From NCBI GenBank assembly GCA_964465125.1, contig CAYXIO010000010.1, positions 22,610 to 86,609 of the forward strand: a stretch of 64,000 nt of DNA, read 5' to 3'. The translations under genes and the position numbers were made by a program. This DNA is from CAYOHG01 sp964465125 (GTDB taxonomy: Bacteria > Planctomycetota > Phycisphaerae > UBA1845 > Fen-1342). Each line of letters begins with the position of its first letter. Positions within the stretch are counted from its first letter, which is position 1. The notes beneath the pieces were generated by a model. The model made no database searches. It had not been told where the DNA came from and saw only the letters and a list, made by a program, of their open reading frames with translations. Positions 55,653 through 63,972 of the stretch are shown here, piece by piece.

Positions 55653-57071
55653 CTACGCATCCAGGTACAACTGGTACTCATACGGATGCGGGCGGATCGC
55701 CATCGGCCAGGCTTCCATGGCGCTCTTCGTGTCCACCCAGCCCTGGATCAGGGAAGCGCTGAACGCGCCGCTCCGCACAAGGAACTCGTGATCCTCCTCC
55801 AGCGCGGCCAGCGCATCCGGCAGCGATTTCGGGACCGCGGCAATCCGCCTGCGAAACTCGCGGTCCTGCTTCGAGATGTCGACGTCGAACGGACCGAAGT
55901 GGTGCGCTGCCGGGTCGAGCTTCTGCTGCACGCCGTCGAGACCGGCCAGCACCATCGCGGCGAGTGCGAGGTAGACGTTGCTGGTGAAATCCGGCGGACG
56001 GTACTCGATCCGCTTGTCGTCCGGAGAGACGGCGTATTTCGGCACACGGATCGCCGCCGAGCGGTTGGCCAGGGAGAAAAACAGGTTGACCGGGGCCTCG
56101 TAGCCCTCGACCAGCCGCTTGTACGAGTTCGTCGACGGGTTGGTCAGGCCGGTCAGCGCGGCGCCGTGCCGCAGAATCCCGGCGATGTAGTGCAGCGCCA
56201 GGTCGCTGAGGTTGGCGTAGTTCTTGCGGCTTTCGTCGAAAAACAGCGGCCGGTCGTTCTTGGTCAGCCGCTGGTGGACGTGCATCCCGTTGCCGGCCTC
56301 GCCGAAGATCGGCTTGGGCATGAAGGTCGCGAGGCGGCCGTGTTTGCGGGCCAGGTTCTTGACGACGTACTTGATGATGAGGGCCTGATCGGCGGCCCGC
56401 ACGAGCGGCTGGAGCTGGACCTCGATTTCACACTGGCCCGACGCGCCGACCTCGTGGTGGTGGTAGCGAACGGGGATGCCCATGCTTTCGAGCGTGAGCG
56501 CGATTTCTGACCGCAGGTCGTGGAAATGCTCCGTCGGCGGCACGCGGAAGTACCCGCCCTTGTGCGGAATAGCCGGCGTCGCCCCGTCCGGATCCGTTTC
56601 CGAGCACTCGATGTTGATCTGCGTGCGATACGGCTCGTGCGTCACGTCGACGCGGTTGAAGATATGGAACTCGAATTCCGGCCCCATCCAGGCCTCGTCG
56701 GCGATGCCGGTCGAACGCAGGTAGGCGATGGCCCGGGCCGCGATCGTGCGCGGGTCGTTCGGAAACGGCTCGTGCGTGTCGGCGGTCACGGTGTCGCACA
56801 GGAAGCTGATGGTCGGCTTCTCCCAGAACGGGTCGATGAACGCGGTCTGCGGCTGCGGCAGGGCGTTCACGTCGCCCGCCTCGACCGTGGTGAACCCGGA
56901 GCCGGACGAGCCGTCGTACCCGACGCCCTCCGCGAAGTGCTTCTGCGTGAACTGGCGGGCCGGGATCGTCACGTGCAGCCATTGCCCGGCCAGCCCGACG
57001 ATCTTCAGGTCCACCATGACAATCTGATTGTCCTTAATATACTTCAGGGCCTCAGCGGCGGATGCAAACAC
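55653..57071 (-). CDS. glnA: glutamine synthetase type I
   Basis: 472 residues from GTG 57071, chosen because GGGAG lies 8 bases upstream; TTG 57086 would add five residues. It condenses ammonia and glutamate with ATP. Motifs: GYDGSSGSGFTTVE, then GPEFEFHIF, the metal region PPTEHFHDLRSEI, YHHHEVGASGQCEIEVQ, the ATP-binding KPIFGEAGNGMHVHQ and NRSAAIRVPKY. Loop sequence around residue 400 near the adenylylation Tyr site could not be judged. The gene is alone on its strand between the esterase and the structured RNA. Confidence 0.95.
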   Translation of the reverse strand: MFASAAEALKYIKDNQIVMVDLKIVGLAGQWLHVTIPARQFTQKHFAEGVGYDGSSGSGFTTVEAGDVNALPQPQTAFIDPFWEKPTISFLCDTVTADTHEPFPNDPRTIAARAIAYLRSTGIADEAWMGPEFEFHIFNRVDVTHEPYRTQINIECSETDPDGATPAIPHKGGYFRVPPTEHFHDLRSEIALTLESMGIPVRYHHHEVGASGQCEIEVQLQPLVRAADQALIIKYVVKNLARKHGRLATFMPKPIFGEAGNGMHVHQRLTKNDRPLFFDESRKNYANLSDLALHYIAGILRHGAALTGLTNPSTNSYKRLVEGYEAPVNLFFSLANRSAAIRVPKYAVSPDDKRIEYRPPDFTSNVYLALAAMVLAGLDGVQQKLDPAAHHFGPFDVDISKQDREFRRRIAAVPKSLPDALAALEEDHEFLVRSGAFSASLIQGWVDTKSAMEAWPMAIRPHPYEYQLYLDA

Positions 57072-57142
57072 GGCGTACACTCCCAAAGCGCCCCCGGGTC
57101 ATGTTCCGCGTATCTTACCGCCCCTGCCCGCACCGGATAGCA

Positions 57143-57236
57143 GTCCGTTCAGAAAGGGGACTGGCTCCGCGGCAAACCGCTTTCGCGGCAGCGCCAGTGG
57201 GGCTTTCAGCGGTGCCTGTACCCTTCTTCAACGGAC
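57143..57236. mobile_element. 94-bp MITE-like element, copy 2
   Basis: Same length and interior as 48970-49063, with ends GTCCGTTCAGAAAGGGG and CCCTTCTTCAACGGAC. It lies between the glnA start and the 3' end of the structured RNA. Confidence 0.85.
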
Positions 57237-57311
57237 TAATAGGCCGCGATTCGGCGCTTGCGGATCACGATGCCGCGAGTCCCCTTACCGTGAACTGACG
57301 AACTGCGTGCG

Positions 57312-58384
57312 CAAAGAAAACGCGACGTGAAGGTGGCAGACGCCCAACGTGCCCTTCAGAGTCTTCAGTTGTGCCGCTCGCCGCGGGGCGTTGCCGCCCG
57401 CGCGGGCGTCCTCTCGGAACTCGCTGCCCGTTCAGAGTTCTGAGCCCGCCGGAGTACCGGTCTTATTGGTTCTCCGGTCCCGCCTTGCCGTTGGCCGTTT
57501 CCTCGGCTGCGCGGTTTTTCTTCAGCGGGCCGCGTCGGCGACGTTAAGTTACCGATGCACCCTCTCTTCGGGTTTTGCGTTCCTCCAGAGTTTTTCTCAG
57601 CACAACCTAGTCCGCCAGCCGCAGCCGACGAACTCCTCTCATGGGCTTTTGGTTCCCTTCAGCACATCAGGGATCGGAGGTCCACTGCCGCGGGCGTTGC
57701 CGCCGCCCGCTACGTTCCGCCCACAGGGTTTGGTTACCCTCTCGGCGGCTTACGCCCTCCGAGCCCGTGCCGGTTTTGTTTCACACCGGCAGCGCTCTTG
57801 GGATTCGCCCTTCGGAGCTTTCTCCTCTCGGAAGGTATCCGCCGCGTTTCCGCGGGGATGAACCCACGTGCCGTTTCTTCCGCCGGTTTTCCCGTCCGCC
57901 ATTGGCGAATGGGCCGGCCCAGCGGACCGCAGCTTCTGGGCTTTGACCCTTCCGGGAGTCCCTCGCGCCCGGTGCAGGTTTAATGCATCCGACGCCGGTT
58001 GCTCCCTTGGGCTTTACCCTCCTAGGGCATTCCGGCAGAAACCTTGCCCGGGCTCTCACCCGGACTCCTCCCACGCGCTTCGCGTTGCCCATCTGAAAGA
58101 CGGACGCCGCCGGCGCCTCGGAGTTTCGCTCGGTTTCTGCTTGGCTCCGCCCGTTCGTCCACAGTAGCGGACGGCGGAACGAAGCAACCCTTACAGGGTT
58201 CTCGCACCGGCGCGTTCCCGACCGTTCGAACGAAGTCCCGTCCGGGCTATGGGTTCACCTCGCGCCGCGGCGTACATCGCTGCCGACTGACCGGCGCTCT
58301 TTGGACGGCCCAACCTCGCTCTACCAAGGTCGCTCGGGATACGCACTGTGGTGCCGAGCGTCACGCGACCTTCACGTCGCACCC
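57312..58384 (-). ncRNA. large structured RNA of unknown class (about 1.07 kb)
   Basis: Transcribed on the minus strand from just after a strong promoter. The ends pair perfectly: 58369-58380 with 57322-57333, 12 bp. Internal hairpins include CCGCG-GAAA-CGCGG (57842-57855), AACCCT/AGGGTT (58186-58200), CCGGG/CCCGG (58046-58061) and GCGGGCG/CGCCCGC (57685-57707). The 3' helix is followed by TTTTCTTT (57313-57320), like a terminator. All six frames are broken or shadow-like. It does not match RNase P, tmRNA, SRP or 6S RNA core motifs, nor group I or II intron motifs that I could recall. Confidence 0.72.
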
Positions 58385-58387
58385 AAG

Positions 58388-58416
58388 AATATAGCACGTT
58401 CCCTTTGTCCGGTCAA
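58388..58416 (-). promoter_or_regulatory. sigma-70 promoter for the structured RNA
   Basis: On the minus strand: TTGACC (58411-58416), 17-bp spacer, TATATT (58388-58393), with an AT-rich stretch just upstream. Predicted start of transcription near 58382, at the outer helix of the RNA. Confidence 0.82.
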
Positions 58417-58674
58417 GAAAATATAGATCGTGGCATTCCCTGACACCATGTTATCCGTCACTTGCGCAACGGCGTCGTTCATTAACTCCTTGTCGGTCCG
58501 CATCTAGGAAATCGTGGGCCGTGCGCAAGTTTTTTGGAAAAAACCACTTGGCTACAAGTTATCCACCGCTTGCCCACACCCCTGCCACAGCCCGTTCCCG
58601 CGCACGGAGCCCGCGGGTAAGCTCTGCGTTCCCGCGGCGCGCCACGCGCCCGGCGGCCCGGCACGGCGAGAGTC

Positions 58675-59640
58675 ATGGCCCGATCCGTTGCGATGCGCGC
58701 GAGCTACATTGCCCTGGGGGCCAATGCGGGCCTGCTTGCCTTGAAAGCCACCGCCACCGGGCTTTCCGACAGTCTCACGATCTTCTCGGAAACCATTAAC
58801 TCGCTGGCCGATCTGGTCGCTTCGTTCGTGACGCTGCTGTGCGTGTACTGGGCCTGGCAGAGCGCCGATGAATCGCATCCGTTCGGCCATCGGCGGGCCG
58901 AGCCGATCGCCGGTCTGGTCGTCGCCATTTTCACTGGCATCCTCGGGTTCGAGGTCTGCAAGCGGGCGCTCCTGGATCTCGTGCATGGACAAATGCCGCA
59001 GCGCATCGGCCTGTCGCCGATCGTGGCGTTGTGCATTACGGCAGCGCTGAAGTCGGCGCTGTACATGTTCTTCCGCCGACGCGGCCACGACTTGAACAGC
59101 CCCGCCTTGCGTGCGACGGCCCTCGACTGTCGCAACGACGTGGTCGTCGCGCTCCAAGGGCTGATTGCCGTCGTCGTCGCCGAGTGGCACCTGCCGCTCT
59201 TTGACGTGATCGCGGCCCTGCTTGTGGGCGGCTACATCTTGTATGGCGGCCATCGCATCGGGATGGAGAACATCGACTATCTGATGGGTAAGGCCCCGGA
59301 ACCCGAGCTGCTCCGGCAGGTCGAGCGTGCCGCGGCGGCCATTCCGCACGTGCAAAGTGTGATCGACGTGAAGGGGCATTACGTCGGCCCGTTCGTGCAT
59401 GTCGAGCTGACGGCGGTCGTCGACGGCGCCTTGTCTACCGCCGATTCACACGACGTCTGCGAGGCGGTGCGGGCGGCGGTGGAGGTATTCCCCGCGATCG
59501 ACCGGGCGTTCGTCCACATCTCGCCACCCCAGGGCGCCGGGCCGCCGTTCACCGCTGGGGCGGGCGCGGTCGATTACAGTAATCCTGCCACGCTGGAACT
59601 GCCCAGACGCCCCGGTCCGCCGAGTTCGCCAAGCGGTTGA
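58675..59640 (+). CDS. cation diffusion facilitator family transporter
   Basis: 321 residues with six membrane helices (about 10-215) and a C-terminal cytoplasmic domain. It would export divalent metals such as Zn2+, Fe2+ or Mn2+ by proton antiport. The metal-binding region of helix 2 has ETINSLADLVAS and HPFGHRRAEP; helix 5 has ALDCRNDVVVAL, where the canonical H-x-x-x-D is CRNDV, so the metal site is partly altered. The C-terminal beta domain and HPF/HIS motifs are typical. A tail of about 30 low-complexity residues follows. ATG 58675 has GAGAG nearby. Confidence 0.88.
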   Translation: MARSVAMRASYIALGANAGLLALKATATGLSDSLTIFSETINSLADLVASFVTLLCVYWAWQSADESHPFGHRRAEPIAGLVVAIFTGILGFEVCKRALLDLVHGQMPQRIGLSPIVALCITAALKSALYMFFRRRGHDLNSPALRATALDCRNDVVVALQGLIAVVVAEWHLPLFDVIAALLVGGYILYGGHRIGMENIDYLMGKAPEPELLRQVERAAAAIPHVQSVIDVKGHYVGPFVHVELTAVVDGALSTADSHDVCEAVRAAVEVFPAIDRAFVHISPPQGAGPPFTAGAGAVDYSNPATLELPRRPGPPSSPSG

Positions 59641-59700
59641 AGGGCCGGCGGCTGCGGGCTTCGGCCCGCGAGTTCGCGCAACCCCGCGGCCGATCAGGCC

Positions 59701-59803
59701 GCCTGCCCGATCTGCAACCTTCTGAACGGCGATTGCGACGGCGACGGGGACGTGGATTTTCGACGACATCAACGCCTCAGTGGCGCTGCTCGCGGGACGC
59801 TGA
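59701..59803 (+). pseudogene. relic of a dockerin-like protein end
   Basis: Reads GDCDGDGDVDF up to 59760, then one extra C (59761) shifts the frame, after which DDINASVALLAGR and a stop (59801) follow. Same kind of terminal module as in the 8.9- and 36.4-kb proteins. It continues the frame of the upstream transporter after its stop, so it may be a fused fragment. Confidence 0.75.
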
Positions 59804-59868
59804 CCCGCCTGTGGGCCAAAGCAATCTTCGCCCGGCGTATTGCAGACCCCCGGAAAGTGATGGAAAAC

Positions 59869-60221
59869 TGGAGGCGGCGGGAATCGAACCCGCGTCCCGT
59901 AGCACTTCAACCCGGGCCTCTACGTGTGTAGTCGGCGGATTTGTGTCTGAGCTTGCGGCAGACCCGCCGACGGGTCATCCGCTTGCCGAGCCCCGCTATA
60001 TCTCGCCCGCACGCCACAGGACGGGAACGTGCTGGCCAGCCTGCTGGCGACGCCGCACCACCTAGCAGGCGTTGGCGGTGCGACGGGTTGCCTTAGTTAG
60101 GCAGCCATGCGATAGCCGGAATCGGCATCTAAAGGTTTTTTGCCAGGTGTTTAACGAGGTGCCCGACGACCTCGACACGCCACCCGGGCCTCAACTTGCC
60201 CGGTCGATACCATTCGCCCCC
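59869..60221 (-). ncRNA. ssrA: transfer-messenger RNA (tmRNA)
   Basis: 353 nt, one-piece. The tRNA-like ends pair as GGGGGCG (60221-60215) with CGCCTCC plus discriminator A; the third pair is G-U, the alanine identity element. The 5' end continues AATGGTATCGACCGG and the 3' end has the T-arm GGGTTCGATTCCC. A reading frame inside ends YRMAA-stop (TAA at 60097-60099), giving a candidate tag GKKPLDADSGYRMAA. CCA is not encoded. It rescues stalled ribosomes with SmpB (not in the window). Confidence 0.92.
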
Positions 60222-60321
60222 AAGGGCGACAGGCCAGCTTGTCAAATAGCAGGCTGTACGCGACACAGCATTCATAGTGTAGGCGGTCCGACCGCCGGCG
60301 GCAAAGGGCTGCCCGCGCGGC

Positions 60322-60412
60322 TCAGAACGCGACGCGCCCGCGAGCGCTGGCTGCCGACGCCTGTCGCGCGCGGGCGCTTTCTGAGTTGCGCCCGCTCGCG
60401 CTGCGCGTTCTG
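60322..60412. repeat. inverted repeat, TCAGAACGCG type, second copy
   Basis: CTCAGAACGCGACGCGCCCG is mirrored by GCGCTGCGCGTTCTGA (ending 60412), with a third related half between. Lies between tmRNA and carA. Confidence 0.8.
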
Positions 60413-60431
60413 ATTAGCGCAACACGCTGCC

Positions 60432-61604
60432 TCATGTGAACACGGCTTCATCCAGCTTGCGGCGTTCGGCGACGAAGCGGACGAAACGCGCGAAAACGTA
60501 GCCGGCGTCGTGCGGGCCGGGGGCGGCCTCGGGGTGATACTGAAGCGTCGCGATCCCGTGGCCCGGATGAACGAAGCCTTCCAGGCTGCCGTCGTTCAGG
60601 TTGACGTGCGTCGGCACGCCGCCGACGGCGCGCAGCGACTCCGCGTCCACCGCGAAGCCGTGATTCTGGCTAGTGATCTCGACGCGGTTGGCGGGTTGGT
60701 TGTGAACGGGGACGTTACAGCCGTGATGGCCGAAGCGCAGTTTATAGGTCTTTGCCCCCAGCGCGAGCGCGAGAAGCTGGTGGCCGAGGCAGATGCCGAA
60801 AATCGGCAGCCGGCCGAGCAGAGCACGCACGGTCGCGATCGTGTCGGTGACGGCGGCCGGGTCGCCGGGGCCGTTGCCGAGCAAGAGGCCGTCCGGCTCG
60901 AGGCCGAGGATTTCCTTCGCGGACGCGCCGGCAGGGGCGTACGTCACGCGGGCGGTTTCTGACGCGAGGTGGCGGAGGATGTTCCACTTGATGCCGCAGT
61001 CGAGGGCGACAATGTGACCGGCGGGCGATCTTGGATTCTGTCCCGGCGCGCCGGGATTGGATTCTGGATTGGGAGACGCCGCGAGATTGCTGAGCGGTTC
61101 GTTCCAGGAGCCGACGTCCGGCGATGTGACCTGTGTGACCAGGTTTGCACCTGTCATCGGCGCCGCGGCCCGCGCGCGGCGGACCAACTCCAGGTCGTCG
61201 AGCACTTCCGTCGAGAGGACGCCGCGGAGGGCGCCTTGCTCGCGAATGCGGCGGGTCAGGGCGCGGGTATCGACGCCGGCCAGGGCGAGGATTCCTTGCT
61301 TTTCGAAGAATTCAGGCAGTGAGCGCGTCGCGCGGTGGTTGCTCGGCCGGCGCGGCAGTTCCTTCAGCACAACGCCGGAGAGGTGCGGGCGGGCGGACTC
61401 GCCGTCGTCGTCGTTGACGCCGTAGTTGCCCTGGAGGGGGAAGGTCATGGTGACGATCTGGCCGCAGTAGGAGGGGTCGGTGAAGACCTCCTGGTAGCCG
61501 GTGTGGGCGGTGTTGAAGACGACCTCGCCGGTGCGCGTGCCGGGTAGGCCGAGCGCGGTGCCGGTGAAGATTGCGCCGTCTTCGAGGGCGAGTTTGCCGA
61601 TCAT
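60432..61604 (-). CDS. carA: carbamoyl-phosphate synthase small subunit
   Basis: 390 residues. It supplies ammonia from glutamine to CarB for arginine and pyrimidine synthesis. N-terminal domain with FTGTALG and YQEVFTDPSY; the class I glutaminase domain has the catalytic Cys in FGICLGHQLLALALG and His/Glu in LQYHPEAAPGPHDA. A linker before the glutaminase domain is encoded by a repeat insertion near 61031-61075 (61041-61056 is the CCCGGCGCGCCGGG palindrome), in frame as SNPGAPGQNP. carB is not in the window. ATG 61604 is divergent from the next gene. Confidence 0.95.
   Translation of the reverse strand: MIGKLALEDGAIFTGTALGLPGTRTGEVVFNTAHTGYQEVFTDPSYCGQIVTMTFPLQGNYGVNDDDGESARPHLSGVVLKELPRRPSNHRATRSLPEFFEKQGILALAGVDTRALTRRIREQGALRGVLSTEVLDDLELVRRARAAAPMTGANLVTQVTSPDVGSWNEPLSNLAASPNPESNPGAPGQNPRSPAGHIVALDCGIKWNILRHLASETARVTYAPAGASAKEILGLEPDGLLLGNGPGDPAAVTDTIATVRALLGRLPIFGICLGHQLLALALGAKTYKLRFGHHGCNVPVHNQPANRVEITSQNHGFAVDAESLRAVGGVPTHVNLNDGSLEGFVHPGHGIATLQYHPEAAPGPHDAGYVFARFVRFVAERRKLDEAVFT
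61031..61075. repeat. palindromic insertion inside carA
   Basis: TTGGATTCTG, the 16-bp palindrome TCCCGGCGCGCCGGGA and ATTGGATTCTGGATT form direct and inverted repeats, all in the carA reading frame. Confidence 0.75.
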
Positions 61605-61654
61605 GGGACCAAAGCTCCATACCTGGCCGGCAGGGCCATTGCTATCATTGCAGC

Positions 61655-61948
61655 ATGGATCAAGACTACCGGCGAAAGCGCGGGGACGAGATACAGCTTG
61701 AAGTGCTGCGGCGGATGACGCCCGCGGAGCGCCTCAAGTGCGCGCTGCGCTGGACGGCCCTGACGTACGAGCTGCCCCGCAGCGCGATTCGGGCGGAACA
61801 CCCGGACTGGACGCCGGAGCAAGTTGACCGCGAGCTGGGGCGGCGCATTACGGGCATCGACGTGACGAAGCTGGACTGGGAACGGATACGTCGCCAACGC
61901 ACGCACGGCAATGAAACGACCGCGCCGGTGAGCACTGCTGCCGGCTAG
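61655..61948 (+). CDS. small protein preceding a nucleotidyltransferase
   Basis: 97 residues; ATG 61655 is only 50 bp from the divergent carA start. It has RRMTPAERLKCALRWTALTYELPRSAIRAEHPDWTPEQVDRELGRRI, a pattern seen in small partners of nucleotidyltransferase genes. It may be the antitoxin-like member of a pair with the next gene (24 bp apart), but no activity is known. Confidence 0.65.
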   Translation: MDQDYRRKRGDEIQLEVLRRMTPAERLKCALRWTALTYELPRSAIRAEHPDWTPEQVDRELGRRITGIDVTKLDWERIRRQRTHGNETTAPVSTAAG

Positions 61949-61972
61949 CGTGCTGTCGGGAACGGCTGCTGC

Positions 61973-62533
61973 ATGATGGTGCCGGACGATTTGCCCGCGG
62001 CGTTGAATGCCCTGGAGGCAGCGGGCATCACGTACGTCATCAGCGGGAGCCTGGCGAGCGCGACGTGGGGTCGGCCGCGGGCCACCTACGACGCCGACAT
62101 CGTCATCGATCTCCGTCCCGGCGACGTGGAGAAGCTCCTCGCCGCGTTGCCGCCGCCGGCGTGGTATCTCGACCGAGATACGATCCTGGAAGCGCTGCGA
62201 ACCGGAGCTGAGTTCAACGCGATTCACGGCGCCAGCGGGACCAAGCTCGACTTCTGGCTGAAGCAGCGTCGCCCGGCTGACATTCAGCGGTTCATGCGCC
62301 GCCGCCGCCAGACGCTCGCCGGTGCCCCGTGTTGGCTGCTGTCGGCAGAAGACACCATTCTGGCCAAACTGGAATGGTTGCGCGCCGCGCCGAGCGAGCG
62401 CCAGCAGGCCGATGTTGCGGGGATCGTGGCGGTGCAGGGCGCCGCGCTGGATCTTGCCTATCTGCGCGATTGGGCTGACCAGCTCGGGGTCCGCGACCTG
62501 CTGGAGTTGGCGTTGTCGGGCCAGTGGGGTTGA
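61973..62533 (+). CDS. AbiEii/DUF6036-like nucleotidyltransferase
   Basis: 186 residues. The start (ALEAAGITYVISGSLASATWGRPRATYDADIVIDLRP) contains the nucleotidyltransferase G-S-x-A...D-A-D-I motif, with acidic residues near 38-44 that would bind metal. Downstream WLLSAEDTILAKLEWLRA is the typical second-domain motif. Such enzymes are toxin-like in AbiE systems; here the partner would be the small upstream gene. Confidence 0.75.
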   Translation: MMVPDDLPAALNALEAAGITYVISGSLASATWGRPRATYDADIVIDLRPGDVEKLLAALPPPAWYLDRDTILEALRTGAEFNAIHGASGTKLDFWLKQRRPADIQRFMRRRRQTLAGAPCWLLSAEDTILAKLEWLRAAPSERQQADVAGIVAVQGAALDLAYLRDWADQLGVRDLLELALSGQWG

Positions 62534-62579
62534 CCGCGAATCGCCACCGGACCGCAGGGCACATCCTGCAACCACGCCG

Positions 62580-63026
62580 CTACGCCTCCGCCGCTGCGGT
62601 GACGATCGTGATTTCCGGGTAGCGCTTGAAGTCGCCCACGTCATAGGTCAGCACGTGCTCGATGCCGTGGCCGATCATCCAGGCCACGAGGCGCGCGTCG
62701 AACGCCTGCCTTCCGCGCACGTCGTGCTTCACGCAGAGATATAGCCACGTGTGCAGCAAATCCGCGGGGTCGGACAGGAGCCGGAAGCCGCCCGCGAGGG
62801 CGCGACTCACGGCCGCCTCGGCTTGCGGCGTCGAGAAACCGAGGCCGTTGGCCGTGGCCGGCTTCGTGGCCACGCACCACAACTCCATGAGGCAGTGCGG
62901 GGCGATGCACAACTCGTGCCCGTTTCCAACGAGATCGTCCAGCCGTTGCCTGGTCCGCGCGCAGATCGGGTGGGACGGATCGCCGGCCAGGTAGACCAGG
63001 ACGTTCGTATCGACCGCGACCCGCAT
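62580..63026 (-). CDS. PIN domain protein, VapC-like toxin
   Basis: 148 residues. It opens MRVAVDTNVLVYLAGDPSHP with the first catalytic Asp, has LMELWCVATKP (Glu), KHDVRGRQAFDARLVAWM with an acidic residue and ends with VLTYDVGDFKRYPEITIV, the typical second Asp site. It directly abuts the upstream antitoxin-like gene (TAA then ATG), which supports a toxin-antitoxin pair. Confidence 0.85.
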   Translation of the reverse strand: MRVAVDTNVLVYLAGDPSHPICARTRQRLDDLVGNGHELCIAPHCLMELWCVATKPATANGLGFSTPQAEAAVSRALAGGFRLLSDPADLLHTWLYLCVKHDVRGRQAFDARLVAWMIGHGIEHVLTYDVGDFKRYPEITIVTAAAEA

Positions 63027-63206
63027 TTAGTCCTCGTAGATGTGCTCGCGGCGCAGGGCCGCCAACGGCAGGGTCGGGCCCGGCAAGCAACCCGCAAACG
63101 CCGCCAACTTGCGCCGACGCTCCGCGATCAACTGAGCCGGCACGTCGGACGCCGGCAGCGCGAGTAGTGCCGATATGTCGATTACCGTGGCCTCACCGTC
63201 GTCCAC
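63027..63206 (-). CDS. putative antitoxin upstream of the PIN gene
   Basis: 59 residues from GTG 63206 (VDDGEATVIDISALLALPAS), ending LAALRREHIYED. The stop abuts the PIN start. The composition (acidic start, helix of QLIAERRRKLAAFAG) fits VapB-like antitoxins without a clear DNA-binding motif. The start is uncertain. Confidence 0.6.
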   Translation of the reverse strand: MDDGEATVIDISALLALPASDVPAQLIAERRRKLAAFAGCLPGPTLPLAALRREHIYED

Positions 63207-63244
63207 GCCGGCCGGCGCGGCCGTGGCACAAGCCGCCGCACCGG

Positions 63245-63276
63245 CGGCGGCGGCGGCAGCGGCGGCGGCGGCGGCG
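63245..63276 (+). repeat. GCG-type trinucleotide tract
   Basis: About ten GGC/GCG units in a row, directly before the lemA gene. It may be a replication-slippage tract or an assembly join. Confidence 0.75.
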
Positions 63277-63348
63277 GCGCGAGCTGGTGAAACGTGTACA
63301 GTCGCGGCGCGCGCGTTGGGCGCGGCCGCTTCGAAAGGAGAATCTCCG

Positions 63349-63972
63349 ATGCGTGGTGCGTTGATCGCGGTGATCGTGGTGGTGGCGGTGCTGCTCCTCG
63401 GCGGCGGGTGCGTCGCGGGCAACTACAACCAGCTCGTGCGCGCGAAGGCCGAGGTGGACAACCGCTGGGCGCAGGTGGACAACCAGCTCCAGCGCCGCGC
63501 CGACCTGATCGGGAACCTGGTGAACTCGGTCAAGGGCGGCATGATGCAGGAGCAGGAGGTGTTCGGGCGCATCGCCGACGCGCGCGCCGCGATGTCGGGC
63601 GCGAAGACGCCGCAGCAGTCCATCGAGGCGGCGCGCGGCATGGACTCGGCGATCGGCCGGCTGCTGGTGGTGATCGAGAACTACCCGCAGCTCAAGAGCC
63701 TCGACGTCGTGCAGGGGCTCATGACCGAGATCTCGGGCACCGAGAACCGCCTCGCCACCGAGCGCATGCGCTACAACGACCAGGTGAAGGAGTACAACGT
63801 GCTCGTGCGCAGCTTCCCGATGAACCTGTTCGCCGGGTTCTTCCGCTACGAGCCCGCCACGCCCTACCCGGTCGAGGAGGCGGACCGCGCCGTGCCGAAC
63901 GTGGATTTCTCGGACGTGCGCGGCGGGGCCCCCGCGACGCCCGCGCCCGCGGCGGGCGGCGGCACGCCGTAG
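63349..63972 (+). CDS. lemA: LemA family protein
   Basis: 207 residues; ATG 63349 with GAAAGGAG upstream. One N-terminal membrane helix (GALIAVIVVVAVLLLGGGCV, possibly a lipobox) and a long helical domain with NQLVRAKAEVDNRWAQVDNQ, then QRRADLIGNLVNSVKGG and the conserved TEISGTENRLATERMRYND and FPMNLFAGFF. Function in the envelope is not settled. Codon third positions are almost all G or C, more extreme than the upstream genes, which is unlike the rest of the window. Confidence 0.92.
   Translation: MRGALIAVIVVVAVLLLGGGCVAGNYNQLVRAKAEVDNRWAQVDNQLQRRADLIGNLVNSVKGGMMQEQEVFGRIADARAAMSGAKTPQQSIEAARGMDSAIGRLLVVIENYPQLKSLDVVQGLMTEISGTENRLATERMRYNDQVKEYNVLVRSFPMNLFAGFFRYEPATPYPVEEADRAVPNVDFSDVRGGAPATPAPAAGGGTP

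Noticed and set aside
57312..58384. RNase P RNA or a group II intron
   Set aside because: The conserved RNase P core motifs and intron domain V/VI motifs I know were not found, and no reverse transcriptase is present.
57349..58394. Several overlapping open frames in all six readings
   Set aside because: They arise from the GC-rich structured RNA; no frame is protein-like, and the promoter, end helix and T-run fit RNA instead.
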